The notes: a model not told the origin generated them from the sequence alone. 52,476 nt of DNA from an uncultured Prevotellaceae bacterium (GCA_902799905.1 CADCCB010000035.1:1-52476), one strand, 5' to 3'. Numbered from the stretch's first letter, positions 32,601 to 39,075 are shown. Numbers and translations are program-made.

Positions 32601-33930
32601 TCGTCCCGTACTCATTGATTACACTGGTACCTTCAGCATATGCTTCAGTTGCCCTTTGTTGATGTTTGCGGACATCGTCAATCTTGTCTGCCAACGTAGA
32701 AAGAACACCGACAGCACGGCTGCCGTCAAGTCCCATGGAGTCCAACATCTTCATCATCGTTGTTGGATCCTGGCGCTTCAGGCTGTCAGCCACGGCAAGT
32801 ATGGCACCATTGGCATCTTCTCTGAGAAGTTTTGTAAAGTCTTCGATACTTTTTCCTGCAATCTGGGCAAATACCTGTGTATTGGTTTGCATCTTCGTGA
32901 GCATATTCCCAAAAGCAGTTGCAGCCATTTCATCCTTGAGCAAGTTTTCGTCCATTACGGTGCCGAATCCCATGATTTGTGCCTGGGTAAGACCCAACTG
33001 TTTTCCAAACCCAGCGACACGGGCAGTAAACTCCACAAGATAACCGGCCTGAGCGGAAGAGTTTTGTGCTAACTCGTTCAGGGCAGAACCTGTAGCAAGC
33101 ATGGCACCTTTAAGTCCCATCTTGTCATCTTCGCCAAATGCCATAGCAAGTTTACCTATCTTGTCAACAGCACCATCGCCAAGATCATCACCCAACGCCA
33201 CACCTATCATGTCGGCTGCTTGCACAAAGTCCATGATATCTTCTTTTGACTGTAATCCCAGGCGACCCGCTGCACCGGCCAACTGGTTCAGTTGCTCACG
33301 GCTGGTGCGTGTGTCCATTTCCTTGAAGGCCTCGTTCAAATCACGCACCTGCTCTTCAGTCATGCCAGTGTATTTTCGAGTATTAGCCATTTCTTCCTCC
33401 ATATCCGCATACTCCTGAACGGATTTGCGAATAGTTTGGGAAATGCCGGTAATGCTTTGGAAGAGGATGGCCAGGCCACCCCAACTCTCATTCAGGAACT
33501 TGAAGAATTTACTCCAGGCAGATCTGTTCTCCTGAGTAGCATCCTTCATCTTCGCGAGTTCCGTCTTAGCCTCTTTCAGTACAGCCACATAGGCTTTCCA
33601 CTCTTCACTGCCTTTCTTGATGAGTGGAGAGTCCAGTTCTTTGTTTATCTGTTTTATTAATTCCTGGAGTTCCTTTGATTTTGCGGTACTCAGGTTCTTG
33701 ATTGTCTCAGAGAATCCATGCGCCAGTTTCTGCTGCTTGTCCAGTTTCCTGGTCAGAGCCTCTGCCTCCTTGTTCGCGGCCTTCCATACGTCCAGCCTTC
33801 CTTCCGCAAAAGCCTTTGCTCCACGTTCCCTTACGTCTGCAATCTGCTGCTTCAACTTGGCAATGTTATTTATTGCCTGCTCTGAATTTATAAGGATGCT
33901 TGCCTTGAAGACCTGTTCCTTCGTAGCCAT
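29662..33930 (-). CDS. Phage tail tape measure protein
   Basis: 1422 aa, which would correspond to a long flexible tail. Coiled-coil N-terminal 140 residues, then a TP901-type core (about 165-440) with EMANTRKYTGMTEEQVRDLNEAF, QLAGAAGRLGLQSKEDI and AATAFGNMLTKM. Hydrophobic segments follow (about 505-575), then long charged coiled coils (about 690-1180) and a second hydrophobic Ala-rich stretch near 1270-1310. It sets tail length and takes part in DNA ejection. It has its own late-type promoter at 33956-33991. Confidence 0.93.
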   Translation of the reverse strand: MATKEQVFKASILINSEQAINNIAKLKQQIADVRERGAKAFAEGRLDVWKAANKEAEALTRKLDKQQKLAHGFSETIKNLSTAKSKELQELIKQINKELDSPLIKKGSEEWKAYVAVLKEAKTELAKMKDATQENRSAWSKFFKFLNESWGGLAILFQSITGISQTIRKSVQEYADMEEEMANTRKYTGMTEEQVRDLNEAFKEMDTRTSREQLNQLAGAAGRLGLQSKEDIMDFVQAADMIGVALGDDLGDGAVDKIGKLAMAFGEDDKMGLKGAMLATGSALNELAQNSSAQAGYLVEFTARVAGFGKQLGLTQAQIMGFGTVMDENLLKDEMAATAFGNMLTKMQTNTQVFAQIAGKSIEDFTKLLREDANGAILAVADSLKRQDPTTMMKMLDSMGLDGSRAVGVLSTLADKIDDVRKHQQRATEAYAEGTSVINEYGTMNNTVQARIDKCKKAFQEMTIELGERLLPVVKYTISSGSLLVKGLSVLMKFIYDFKTAIITLTASIVLWNIQTIASVTWHKALKPAIDAVTSSVKQFYKVLATNPYAAAAAAAAVLVAIIYDLAKASNEASKAQNVLNDIENESKKNAVDETAEMEQLIRQLDLSNISTDKRRELLEEINGRLMKEHLGNLTEEDIKTGKAKDTLELYNKALQNRIKNELKMERLKEAMKKKEDAENGEVEWTWMDTFNYIMFGSQEQHEYIRNDEGGFDVKISNRQTRIQERVIKEQQEIIDAIQAELDDDYVKDYIHERLAEQGKALREIEGNIGSGSNKNQYDTKGYWEEEIKERKRKLKELREDANSTASAIEDAEKAVKEAQGKLDSLNGTSGSRKEEKEADKREKERQRKLKERADEAKATYQEELACEMLSYRQGLTSYTDYMEKRHSLTQDYYDKLKSIYGENSKEYKKALLQQERDEQEYNQWQNKQKDNKLLQEKYVREHNIRMEYARKGIKDEDSLNESLFESDIAYLKQKQNLYQNGSKEWIEIEQQIQQKERQHQFELEQSWMQRLSKYREEAGMMDYKRMMEVEMKGAESFYGALLTTGQMTKEEHDAIIEHIKMKYEELAASQNEDNSIKKKAGKALDIAKKKAGAESVSAGNDAASGIFSVSQAVSQQKMINEQLKALYGEDYENNREYQEAKRQLDAETMQTIVAGAQAAYSTINSLMSAASNYAQACSDLEVAKITANYDKQIAAAGNNTKKKEQLEKERDKEIAKAKSQANKKAMVIELAQATASTALAAINAYSSAAAIPVVGPTLAPIAAGLALAAGALQIATIKKQHEAEEAGYYEGGFTGGRQYRKEAGVVHEGEFVANHQAVNNPDLMPVLSLIDQAQRNNRVGSLRAEDVTNVMGGPAAAAVVAPVVNINNDNEELREVLEASGTATYLLLDRLKDPIEANVVLTGSNGLNAQQKRLNNMLKNK

Positions 33931-33935
33931 AATAA

Positions 33936-33970
33936 AAGCGGTATTTTTTTATTTGCAAAAATACCGCTTT
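33936..33970 (-). terminator. Terminator-like hairpin overlapping the tape-measure promoter
   Basis: On the minus strand AAAGCGGTATTTTT pairs with AAAAATACCGCTTT and is followed by TATT. The first arm contains the -7 box of the late promoter, so termination of upstream transcripts and initiation of the tape-measure transcript occupy the same DNA. Confidence 0.6.
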
Positions 33971-33991
33971 GTCATTTGATACGAAAATACT
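33956..33991 (-). promoter_or_regulatory. Putative phage late promoter 4 (tape measure)
   Basis: Minus strand: AGTATTTTCGTA, 16 bp, TATTTTTG. Two bases differ from the other three copies of the upstream box, and the spacing is identical. It lies within the 3' end of the 122-aa membrane protein gene. Predicted start near 33949, about 19 nt before the tape-measure ATG. Confidence 0.7.
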
Positions 33992-34340
33992 CCGGCCGTT
34001 TCATGGCTCTCTTGTTTATCTTGTCCCTTATCCTCTCTTCGAGGCTGCAGAACTCCTTCTTTATCTTTTCCTCCAGTTCCTCCTTGCAGTCTGCCACAAC
34101 CGTCCACCTTGAATCCAGTTCCGGACAGACCACCTCTGCCACATATTTCCCCATACCTGCATAATACCCTGATTTGTCAACGTGACATTTGCCGCTTGGG
34201 CTTACCGTATTGTCGAGAACAACAGGATCCAGTTTGGGATAGGTCTTTTCGTTCAAAGACCTGATTCCTGCAGCAATCAACCATCCTACGATGATGACAA
34301 GCATGAATATTCCGAACTCTGGAGGTAAGAAGTAAATCAT
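33972..34340 (-). CDS. Small phage membrane protein, 122 aa
   Basis: One N-terminal membrane helix (about 8-27, FGIFMLVIIVGWLIAAGI), then a soluble domain of about 90 residues with three Cys and a charged C-terminal helix. Not recognised. The position between a DUF5053-like gene and the tape measure gives no clear role. Its 3' end contains the late promoter for the tape measure. Confidence 0.65.
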   Translation of the reverse strand: MIYFLPPEFGIFMLVIIVGWLIAAGIRSLNEKTYPKLDPVVLDNTVSPSGKCHVDKSGYYAGMGKYVAEVVCPELDSRWTVVADCKEELEEKIKKEFCSLEERIRDKINKRAMKRPEYFRIK

Positions 34341-34360
34341 AACTCTGCCTTTTGTTAAAT

Positions 34361-34386
34361 GCCCCGATGCCCTGCGACACCGGGGC
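34361..34386 (-). terminator. Hairpin after the DUF5053-like gene
   Basis: GCCCCG/CGGGGC stem followed on the minus strand by CATTT. A weak terminator or processing hairpin between the 87-aa and 122-aa genes. Confidence 0.45.
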
Positions 34387-34449
34387 TTGTGATAGATTGC
34401 GCCCGTAGGCGACGGGCGGCTTTTGTCAACAGGGGAGTTACACCCTCGC

Positions 34450-34713
34450 CTAAATCTCTATAGTGTCTGCGGCTCTGCGTATGCGGTCAGCCAGATCACA
34501 GAGTGCGCCTTTGAGTTGTATACGTTCCTGAAGGTTGAACTCAGTTGGCTTTCCGTTGCCATCGATACCCTTCATTTTGTTGTAGAACCACGAGGCCGAC
34601 TTGTCGAAGTATGTACGTGCGAGGTCGCCCCAAGTGATGGCGTCGAAAATATCGTCCATCTGTTGATACATTGTCATCCGCTTTGTCTGCGGTTCTGAGA
34701 TTGTTGTTGCCAT
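34450..34713 (-). CDS. Small phage protein, DUF5053-like
   Basis: 87 aa, predicted all helical. The core DLARTYFDKSASWFYNKMKGIDGNGKP resembles DUF5053 proteins common in Bacteroidales prophages, with a helix-turn-helix-like look (a Tyr-Phe-Lys-Ser-Trp segment and a following polar helix). Role unknown. Family assignment is from memory of the motif and is moderately certain. Confidence 0.65.
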   Translation of the reverse strand: MATTISEPQTKRMTMYQQMDDIFDAITWGDLARTYFDKSASWFYNKMKGIDGNGKPTEFNLQERIQLKGALCDLADRIRRAADTIEI

Positions 34714-34732
34714 ATCTTCTGTTTTTTTTAAG

Positions 34733-34761
34733 AAGCCCCGCCCGCTCTTGTGGCGGGGCTT
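34733..34761. other. GC-rich hairpin between two small phage genes
   Basis: Perfect 10-bp stem AAGCCCCGCC/GGCGGGGCTT with a 9-nt loop. On the minus strand it is followed by an A-run rather than a U-run, so it may stabilise or separate mRNAs rather than terminate. Confidence 0.5.
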
Positions 34762-34766
34762 GCTTG

Positions 34767-34901
34767 TTAATCGTTAATCATTTCGTCGAATAGGATTGTA
34801 GCGTAACGCCTTAATTCCTTGCTTTTGTTGTGATAAGAACTCTTGTAGTTCCTAATCGCCTCGATGAGGTCGTTTTCTTGTTCTGTGATTTCTTTTACCA
34901 T
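34767..34901 (-). CDS. 44-aa phage protein
   Basis: ATG-initiated frame encoding a charged helical peptide (MVKEITEQENDLIEAIRNYK... ending EMIND). It begins about 22 nt downstream of the predicted start of the operator-controlled promoter at 34930-34961. The promoter, ATG and codon use support a real gene. No family recognised. It could be a small regulator because of its position directly behind a palindromic operator. Confidence 0.6.
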   Translation of the reverse strand: MVKEITEQENDLIEAIRNYKSSYHNKSKELRRYATILFDEMIND

Positions 34902-34929
34902 AATTTGTAACTCTTTATGTTTGACAATG

Positions 34930-34985
34930 CAAAGATAGTGTAAATTTTCGTATTAACCAAATGTTTAGTGTAAAATTTTACACTA
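34930..34985 (-). promoter_or_regulatory. Host-type promoter with 20-bp palindromic operator
   Basis: Promoter on the minus strand: TTTG, 20 bp, TATCTTTG (34930-34961). A perfect palindrome TAGTGTAAAATTTTACACTA occupies 34966-34985 just upstream. A matching half-site TAGTGTAAATTTT lies at 34936-34948 inside the promoter spacer, 30 bp away, about three helical turns. This is the layout of a cooperative repressor or activator site. It drives the 44-aa, DUF5053-like and 122-aa genes. Confidence 0.7.
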
Positions 34986-35030
34986 CCCCCGTATTTTTAA
35001 CATTTGATGCACAAAAAAGGGCTGGAAATC

Positions 35031-35612
35031 CTATTTTCCAGCCTTTATATATTTGTTATATGTTACTCGAGAATGCGGGTTGAAGTTAACGATTTTAAGT
35101 CGGTATCCCTTCGTGCCCCACCTCCACCAAAGGAAGTGGTGACGGTACTCTCGATACACCATGGTACTCAGAGAGTCACGTATATTATAATAAAATGTTG
35201 TGTCCTTCAGCGACAGTTGCAAGTCAGCCCACTCGTCGCTGTAATAATACAGACTATCATCCGGCTCGTGATGGGCGGGTACCGTGTCGCTTGTTTCTAC
35301 CACTGTTGTCTGCAGGGACTCCAACTGCTTCACTTTCAGTTCCAGTTCACTGATTAGTTTCTGGTCAGCCGCCAGAGCCTCTTTCATTTCCTTAGGCACC
35401 ACTTCGACCACCACTTGTGATACCACCTCAATGGAGTCACGGATGGTGTCACGCTGCAGTGGGATCTGCGCTTGCGACAGTTCTACACTCAGACGGTTGA
35501 TATCGTCTTCCAGTTCCCCGACCTTTATGGCCTTGGCCCCGACTGAGACTAATGCAATAATGGCCGTTATTGTGGCCAATACGGCCCAAATAAATAACTT
35601 TATACTTTTCAT
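35031..35612 (-). CDS. Spanin-like (Rz-type) lysis protein
   Basis: 193 aa. N-terminal membrane anchor (about 5-27), then a coiled coil (about 30-100), the topology of an inner-membrane spanin. It directly follows the amidase gene with a 4-bp overlap, completing a holin-amidase-spanin order. The C-terminal part (FYYNIRDSLSTMVYREYRHHFLWWRWGTKGYRL) is Tyr/Trp-rich and is a recurrent tail on Bacteroidales phage proteins of this type. Assignment rests on topology and position. Confidence 0.6.
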   Translation of the reverse strand: MKSIKLFIWAVLATITAIIALVSVGAKAIKVGELEDDINRLSVELSQAQIPLQRDTIRDSIEVVSQVVVEVVPKEMKEALAADQKLISELELKVKQLESLQTTVVETSDTVPAHHEPDDSLYYYSDEWADLQLSLKDTTFYYNIRDSLSTMVYREYRHHFLWWRWGTKGYRLKIVNFNPHSRVTYNKYIKAGK

Positions 35613-36253
35613 AAACTCTCAATGTATCTGATGATTCCTTCTACATGAATTCTCTCGATGATGTGACGGCCCTCGTCGCTCAGCAGCAGGGCCACATCAT
35701 TGATATTGTCCTGGAACAGGTTCTCTGTCAGCACAGCGGGACAGTTCGTTTCGTTCAGGACTTTCAGTGACTGTTCCCAGTATTTCTGCTTTTCATTCGG
35801 GAGCCTTACTCTCAGGCCGTGTTGCTTGGCAGCGTCAAAGAGGCATTCGGCCAGCATTTTACTTTGCCTTGATGCCTTAGGAGAAACACGGACGCTCCAG
35901 CCGTTAGGATCATGCCATTTGCCGTCGCTACCGCTGGCATCCACGTGAATGCTTACGTAAATCACATTCTTTGCACCGTTCTGCCTGCACAGTTCGTTGA
36001 CATAGTTCACACGCATGGCCAACTCGTTCTGACGCTCCTGTTTCGTACTTGGCGACTGCATCTGCTTCGGAAGATCGAGCGGCAGGTAGTCTATGACGCA
36101 TTTGTATCCCAGTTCCTGAAGCATAGCGGCTACCTCTGATGCTATCTCACGCCCATAGACACATTCCTTCAGCCTGCCGTCAGGACTCTGCTTGCCTGGT
36201 TCACGTTTGCGGTGGCAAGTACCCAGCGCAACTACGATATCATTCTTGTCCAT
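35609..36253 (-). CDS. N-acetylmuramoyl-L-alanine amidase (endolysin)
   Basis: 214 aa, Amidase_3 fold. Candidate zinc ligands are H14 (GTCH), a Glu at 30 or 36 and H103 (SIHVDASG), with E177 (LTENLF) as the catalytic residue. No signal peptide, so export would depend on the holin. It cleaves the stem peptide from glycan strands at lysis. Overlaps the holin gene by 14 bp upstream and the spanin-like gene downstream. Confidence 0.88.
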   Translation of the reverse strand: MDKNDIVVALGTCHRKREPGKQSPDGRLKECVYGREIASEVAAMLQELGYKCVIDYLPLDLPKQMQSPSTKQERQNELAMRVNYVNELCRQNGAKNVIYVSIHVDASGSDGKWHDPNGWSVRVSPKASRQSKMLAECLFDAAKQHGLRVRLPNEKQKYWEQSLKVLNETNCPAVLTENLFQDNINDVALLLSDEGRHIIERIHVEGIIRYIESL

Positions 36254-36506
36254 GATCCATTTCCTCCTTTCTTATTGTTTGAAGTTCCTTTCTGATTTCA
36301 TCCTTGAACTCAGTTACCTTGTTGGCGAAATAGTTAGTTACCCCAAACAGTAACAGTGCTGCAGACAAAGCCTCTCCGATGTAGGTCAGCGGTCCCGTTC
36401 CTATTTCTTGTGTCGTAATGAAACACAGAAAGCCCATAGCAATAGCAGAGGCAATAAGAGCCATTGCTGATGTGTGCTGCATCCAATCTTTCGTATTCTG
36501 CTTCAT
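36240..36506 (-). CDS. Holin-like protein
   Basis: 88 aa from the ATG at 36506. A longer frame to 36566 would start upstream of the predicted transcript start. Two membrane segments (about 13-33 and 42-60) and a charged C-terminal helix (KVTEFKDEIRKELQTIRKEE), as in class II holins. It sits directly before the amidase and directly after late promoter 3. Confidence 0.7.
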   Translation of the reverse strand: MKQNTKDWMQHTSAMALIASAIAMGFLCFITTQEIGTGPLTYIGEALSAALLLFGVTNYFANKVTEFKDEIRKELQTIRKEEMDHGQE

Positions 36507-36529
36507 ATTCCCTTGAATTAATTGATGCA

Positions 36530-36565
36530 CAAAGATAGAAACAAAATGAAAGGTATGAAAATACA
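36530..36565 (-). promoter_or_regulatory. Putative phage late promoter 3 (lysis genes)
   Basis: Minus strand: TGTATTTTCATA, 16 bp, TATCTTTG. Predicted start near 36523, 17 nt before the holin ATG. The upstream box begins exactly where the preceding terminator stem ends. Confidence 0.75.
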
Positions 36566-36599
36566 AGCGAAGCCCCTGAGTTGACTCTGAGGCTTCGCT
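36566..36599 (-). terminator. Terminator before the lysis genes
   Basis: AGCGAAGCC/GGCTTCGCT, a perfect 9-bp outer stem with further internal pairing, followed on the minus strand by TTGTATTTTC. It ends the transcript carrying the 135-aa gene and abuts late promoter 3. Confidence 0.8.
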
Positions 36600-36605
36600 G
36601 ATGTT

Positions 36606-37013
36606 TTACTGTGCTGCTTTTGCCGCTATCCAGTCTTTCGCCGTCTGTACGGCATACTGACACCAGGAGTTGTACTGTTCGTACTCCTGAGGTGCTTCCT
36701 CGTATTCACCATTGATCGCATGACGCTGGATGGCCAGTTCCTGGCTTTCTGTGTAACGTGTGCGTATAATGGCGTTGGCCAATTCCCCGGAATCATCCTG
36801 CTTATCACAGGCCATGACAGTGCCACCATCTGCCTCGCTACCGGTGTAGGCGTATGCCTCTGACCATGGTTCTGGCTCATTTGCTCCCTCTCCGGCATTC
36901 GGTTCGCTGGCGGGCTGGTAGTTGTTTAACACTTCCTCGTTGAGGTAACCGATAATGTGCGCTTCATCATATCTCTGATATGTACGGCGCTCCTTGTAAA
37001 CGTGTCTGTTCAT
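36606..37013 (-). CDS. Uncharacterised phage protein, 135 aa
   Basis: Acidic, low-hydrophobicity protein. The middle is rich in Glu, Pro and Ala, and the C-terminal helix includes YNSWCQYAVQTAKDWIAAK. No family recognised. It follows the 119-aa gene after 1 bp and precedes the terminator at 36566-36599, so both form the distal part of the DGR-linked transcript. It does not resemble the accessory DGR protein Avd in length, charge or helical content, although Avd divergence cannot be excluded. Confidence 0.65.
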   Translation of the reverse strand: MNRHVYKERRTYQRYDEAHIIGYLNEEVLNNYQPASEPNAGEGANEPEPWSEAYAYTGSEADGGTVMACDKQDDSGELANAIIRTRYTESQELAIQRHAINGEYEEAPQEYEQYNSWCQYAVQTAKDWIAAKAAQ

Positions 37014-37014
37014 A

Positions 37015-37374
37015 TTATGTGAATTTTACGAATGTCTGACCGTTCTTGCCCCTGTACTGCTGAACGACAGTAGGACATGGAAGGTCTTCAATCGTAAAAT
37101 CATTCAGAGCCTGGTCAATCAGGATCTTCGAACCTGTAAAACTATAGAACTCCGCATCATCCAATGTCGGGTTGCCCTCTTCGTCTTTCTTTTTCTCGAA
37201 AGTGTAGATCTCGTCTCCGCCTACCTCCGTGGTCCTGAGTATTCGCTTGAAACGGATGGCCAGGGCCTTGTTGGGCGAACTCTTCTCTACCATCTGCTGG
37301 CTACCTTCTGAGTTTTCGACCTGCACCATGACAGTGTTTTTGTCGATCTTTGAGTCCATGACCTTGTAGTCCAT
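37015..37374 (-). CDS. Uncharacterised phage protein, 119 aa
   Basis: Soluble mixed alpha/beta protein from an ATG at 37374 (MDYKVMDSKIDKNTVMVQVE). Not recognised. As sequenced, the reverse transcriptase frame overlaps its first 88 bp. With one fewer G in the upstream tract the reverse transcriptase would stop 17 bp before this start, a more normal layout. Confidence 0.7.
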   Translation of the reverse strand: MDYKVMDSKIDKNTVMVQVENSEGSQQMVEKSSPNKALAIRFKRILRTTEVGGDEIYTFEKKKDEEGNPTLDDAEFYSFTGSKILIDQALNDFTIEDLPCPTVVQQYRGKNGQTFVKFT

Positions 37375-38633
37375 AAGTAAAATTTTAATTTTACCCCCCC
37401 CCCGTTTTCACTTAAATTAACAATTGAGGAGAATTTTACCTTTTGACTGCCGGTCATCCCAGGAAAGGGAGGTCTGACACGGCGGTTCTTGATGATTTTT
37501 CCTAAAGATTTTTCCATACCTAATGTCTTGAATAAATGTATACTGTTTGCGTGTTTCACATATCCGAAGCGGGAAGCCAGTTTTATTCGTATCTGTTCTT
37601 CACTGTATCCTTTCTTTCTCAGTCTGGTCACCCTCTTTGCCAACTCTTGTTTGTTACGCTTGTTCGTTTCTACTTTTTCATGGAAAAATACATTTCCGCA
37701 CAAGCGTATCCCCGTCCAAACAGGGCGTACATTATAGTCCTTGTTGACTGTTACGTGCCAATCGCGGGACAGATGCATGATGGCCAGTTCGAGAATGATG
37801 TGCAGTGCTGTTTTGTCGGCATGGATAAATATGATGTTGTCGACAAAACGGAAATAGTGTGTCACGCCCTCCTCAACGTAATTCTGGAATTTGCGTGACA
37901 GATAGCCTGGTCCCTGGCATAGTTCTTTGTAGTCAGACTGTGAGGCAGTACAGATGCGGTCTGTCACATACCTCTGAGTCCAATATGCCAATTTCTCAGG
38001 ATCTTCACCGATATCAAAGAACCTCATGGCAAGGCGGTCGAACCGTGCCAGGTACACCTGCCCGAACAACTGTGCCACCTTAATACCCAAAGGTACGCCC
38101 TGGACATAACTGTCTACGACCTTGTAGCAGAAGGTGAGCAACTTGCCAGGCTTCATCAGCCTTGAAAGTTCTGCCTTCAGGATGGAATGATCCATCAATG
38201 GGAAGTAATGGTGTGCATCGATGGGGACATAATAAGCCATCTCTTCCTGCGTGTTTGCGTATAACTCATTGCGCAGGAAACGGAAAAGCCCGTGTGTGCC
38301 CATGTTAGGCTTCACGGCTGGCGCTCTCCATGTTGAGTAGTCATAGATGGCTTTCTCGTATGGCAATATGGAAGCACTCTCCAGAACATGGTCTTCGATA
38401 GGCGCTTTCGCCAGAACTCGCCTTTTCCTCTCATAGATAACCTTGCGGGTGTATCCCTTAGGTATCCATGATTCATCCTTTATCTGCTGCACGATTCCTT
38501 CTAGGTTGTGCTGCAGGTCGGCATCGTAGGCCTGAACGTAATCGCGAGAATGCTTTTGGTCGGAGTAGTTGTCGTATGCCTTATAGGCATTGTCAATCGA
38601 CTCGTTCTCCCGGTTGTCGCGTATTCGACGCAT
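37287..38633 (-). CDS. DGR reverse transcriptase
   Basis: 448 aa as sequenced, probably about 413. The fold and motifs match DGR reverse transcriptases: motif A with D139 (YYVPIDAHHYF); LGIKVAQ at 182-188, the DGR-type variant of the QGxxxSP motif (here with Ala for Ser); the catalytic box FVDN at 263-266 where YxDD is usual; and the downstream LCGNVFFHEKVETNKRNKQ and ASRFGYVKHANSIHLFKTLGM thumb segments. It copies the template-repeat RNA with errors at adenines. It lies about 195 bp downstream of the template repeat on the same strand. The last 35 residues run through a G10 tract into the next gene and are doubtful. Confidence 0.92.
   Translation of the reverse strand: MRRIRDNRENESIDNAYKAYDNYSDQKHSRDYVQAYDADLQHNLEGIVQQIKDESWIPKGYTRKVIYERKRRVLAKAPIEDHVLESASILPYEKAIYDYSTWRAPAVKPNMGTHGLFRFLRNELYANTQEEMAYYVPIDAHHYFPLMDHSILKAELSRLMKPGKLLTFCYKVVDSYVQGVPLGIKVAQLFGQVYLARFDRLAMRFFDIGEDPEKLAYWTQRYVTDRICTASQSDYKELCQGPGYLSRKFQNYVEEGVTHYFRFVDNIIFIHADKTALHIILELAIMHLSRDWHVTVNKDYNVRPVWTGIRLCGNVFFHEKVETNKRNKQELAKRVTRLRKKGYSEEQIRIKLASRFGYVKHANSIHLFKTLGMEKSLGKIIKNRRVRPPFPGMTGSQKVKFSSIVNLSENGGGVKLKFYLWTTRSWTQRSTKTLSWCRSKTQKVASRW
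37394..37403. repeat. C10/G10 homopolymer at the end of the reverse transcriptase gene
   Basis: Ten consecutive C on the plus strand (G on the coding strand) encode Gly411-413 and enter the next codon. With nine G the frame would end immediately with TAA (plus-strand 37391-37393). It may be a contingency tract or a length error. Confidence 0.85.
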
Positions 38634-38646
38634 AACGGGTTCTTTG

Positions 38647-38815
38647 CGGTTACTGAATAAGGTGTCTTGGCGGGATCTTGGCGGGGTCTGTGTGTTCTTG
38701 TGGGAGTCTGCAAATACCTCCCGACAGGTATGCCGCTCACCATCAGGGCTACGAGGCTCGCTGCCATCTATGATATGTTCGACCTTTGGGTCCGGCTCAC
38801 TCTCTTATACAGGTT
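38647..38815 (-). other. Template-to-reverse-transcriptase spacer
   Basis: The interval between the template repeat and the reverse transcriptase start has no convincing gene: an 88-aa frame here overlaps the reverse transcriptase start and has no protein-like composition. In the Bordetella phage DGR the matching spacer RNA is needed for priming and for binding the accessory protein, so this stretch is probably functional RNA. Two near-identical 12-nt units (CGCCAAGATCCC / CGCCAAGACACC on the minus strand) lie in it. Confidence 0.5.
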
Positions 38816-38827
38816 TCAGGTCTTGTT

Positions 38828-38946
38828 GAGGAACGCGCCCCAGTTCGCATTGGCATTCGAGACCGCATTGTTGCCATTGAGGTACAACGAGCCAGCATTG
38901 TCACCATTGTTCGCATTGCCGAGCAATTTGGCACCACGCAAACCGC
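38828..38946 (-). repeat. DGR template repeat (TR)
   Basis: 119 bp, aligned without gaps to 39228-39346. It differs at 15 positions, all of them T on the plus strand (A on the coding strand) out of 25 such positions. No other base differs. The coding strand is dense in AAC/AAT codons: read as protein it gives GLRGAKLLGNANNGDNAG and so on, where Asn marks the diversified positions. AAY codons under adenine mutagenesis reach many residues but no stop. Confidence 0.97.
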
Positions 38947-38964
38947 GCTGTGGGAGTTCTACCG

Positions 38965-38982
38965 GCTTTCGCTTCGGAAAGC
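38965..38982. other. Hairpin just upstream of the template repeat
   Basis: GCTTTC-GCTTCG-GAAAGC, a 6-bp stem that would lie at the very 5' end of the template transcript predicted from the promoter at 38988-39017. Confidence 0.45.
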
Positions 38983-38987
38983 GAGTG

Positions 38988-39017
38988 CAAAGGTACACAT
39001 TTATTTTGTATCAGCAA
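38988..39017 (-). promoter_or_regulatory. Host-type promoter of the template RNA
   Basis: Minus strand: TTG, 19 bp, TACCTTTG. Predicted start near 38981, 35 bp before the template repeat. The late-type box is absent here. Confidence 0.7.
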
Positions 39018-39075
39018 GTCAAAGAGCGAAATTTAATCACTAATTTAATAATTATTTAATCACAGAAAGAAAAAT

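Noticed and set aside
34930-34961. Fifth copy of the late promoter at the operator-controlled promoter
   Set aside because: The -7 box is present, but the sequence 16 bp upstream (TAACCAAATG on the plus strand) does not match the late box. A normal TTTG -33 is there instead.
38501-38767. 88-aa frame between the template and the reverse transcriptase, considered as an accessory gene
   Set aside because: It overlaps the reverse transcriptase start by 133 bp, is rich in Thr/Pro/Arg without a plausible fold, and does not resemble Avd.
38816-38998. 60-aa frame over the template repeat
   Set aside because: It encodes the Asn-rich template translation. The template is non-coding donor RNA, so the open frame only reflects the need to match the target gene frame.
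38988-39017. Late promoter upstream of the template repeat
   Set aside because: Sixteen bp upstream of the -7 box the sequence is CAGCAAGTC on the plus strand, unrelated to the late box. TTG at 19 bp fits the host consensus.
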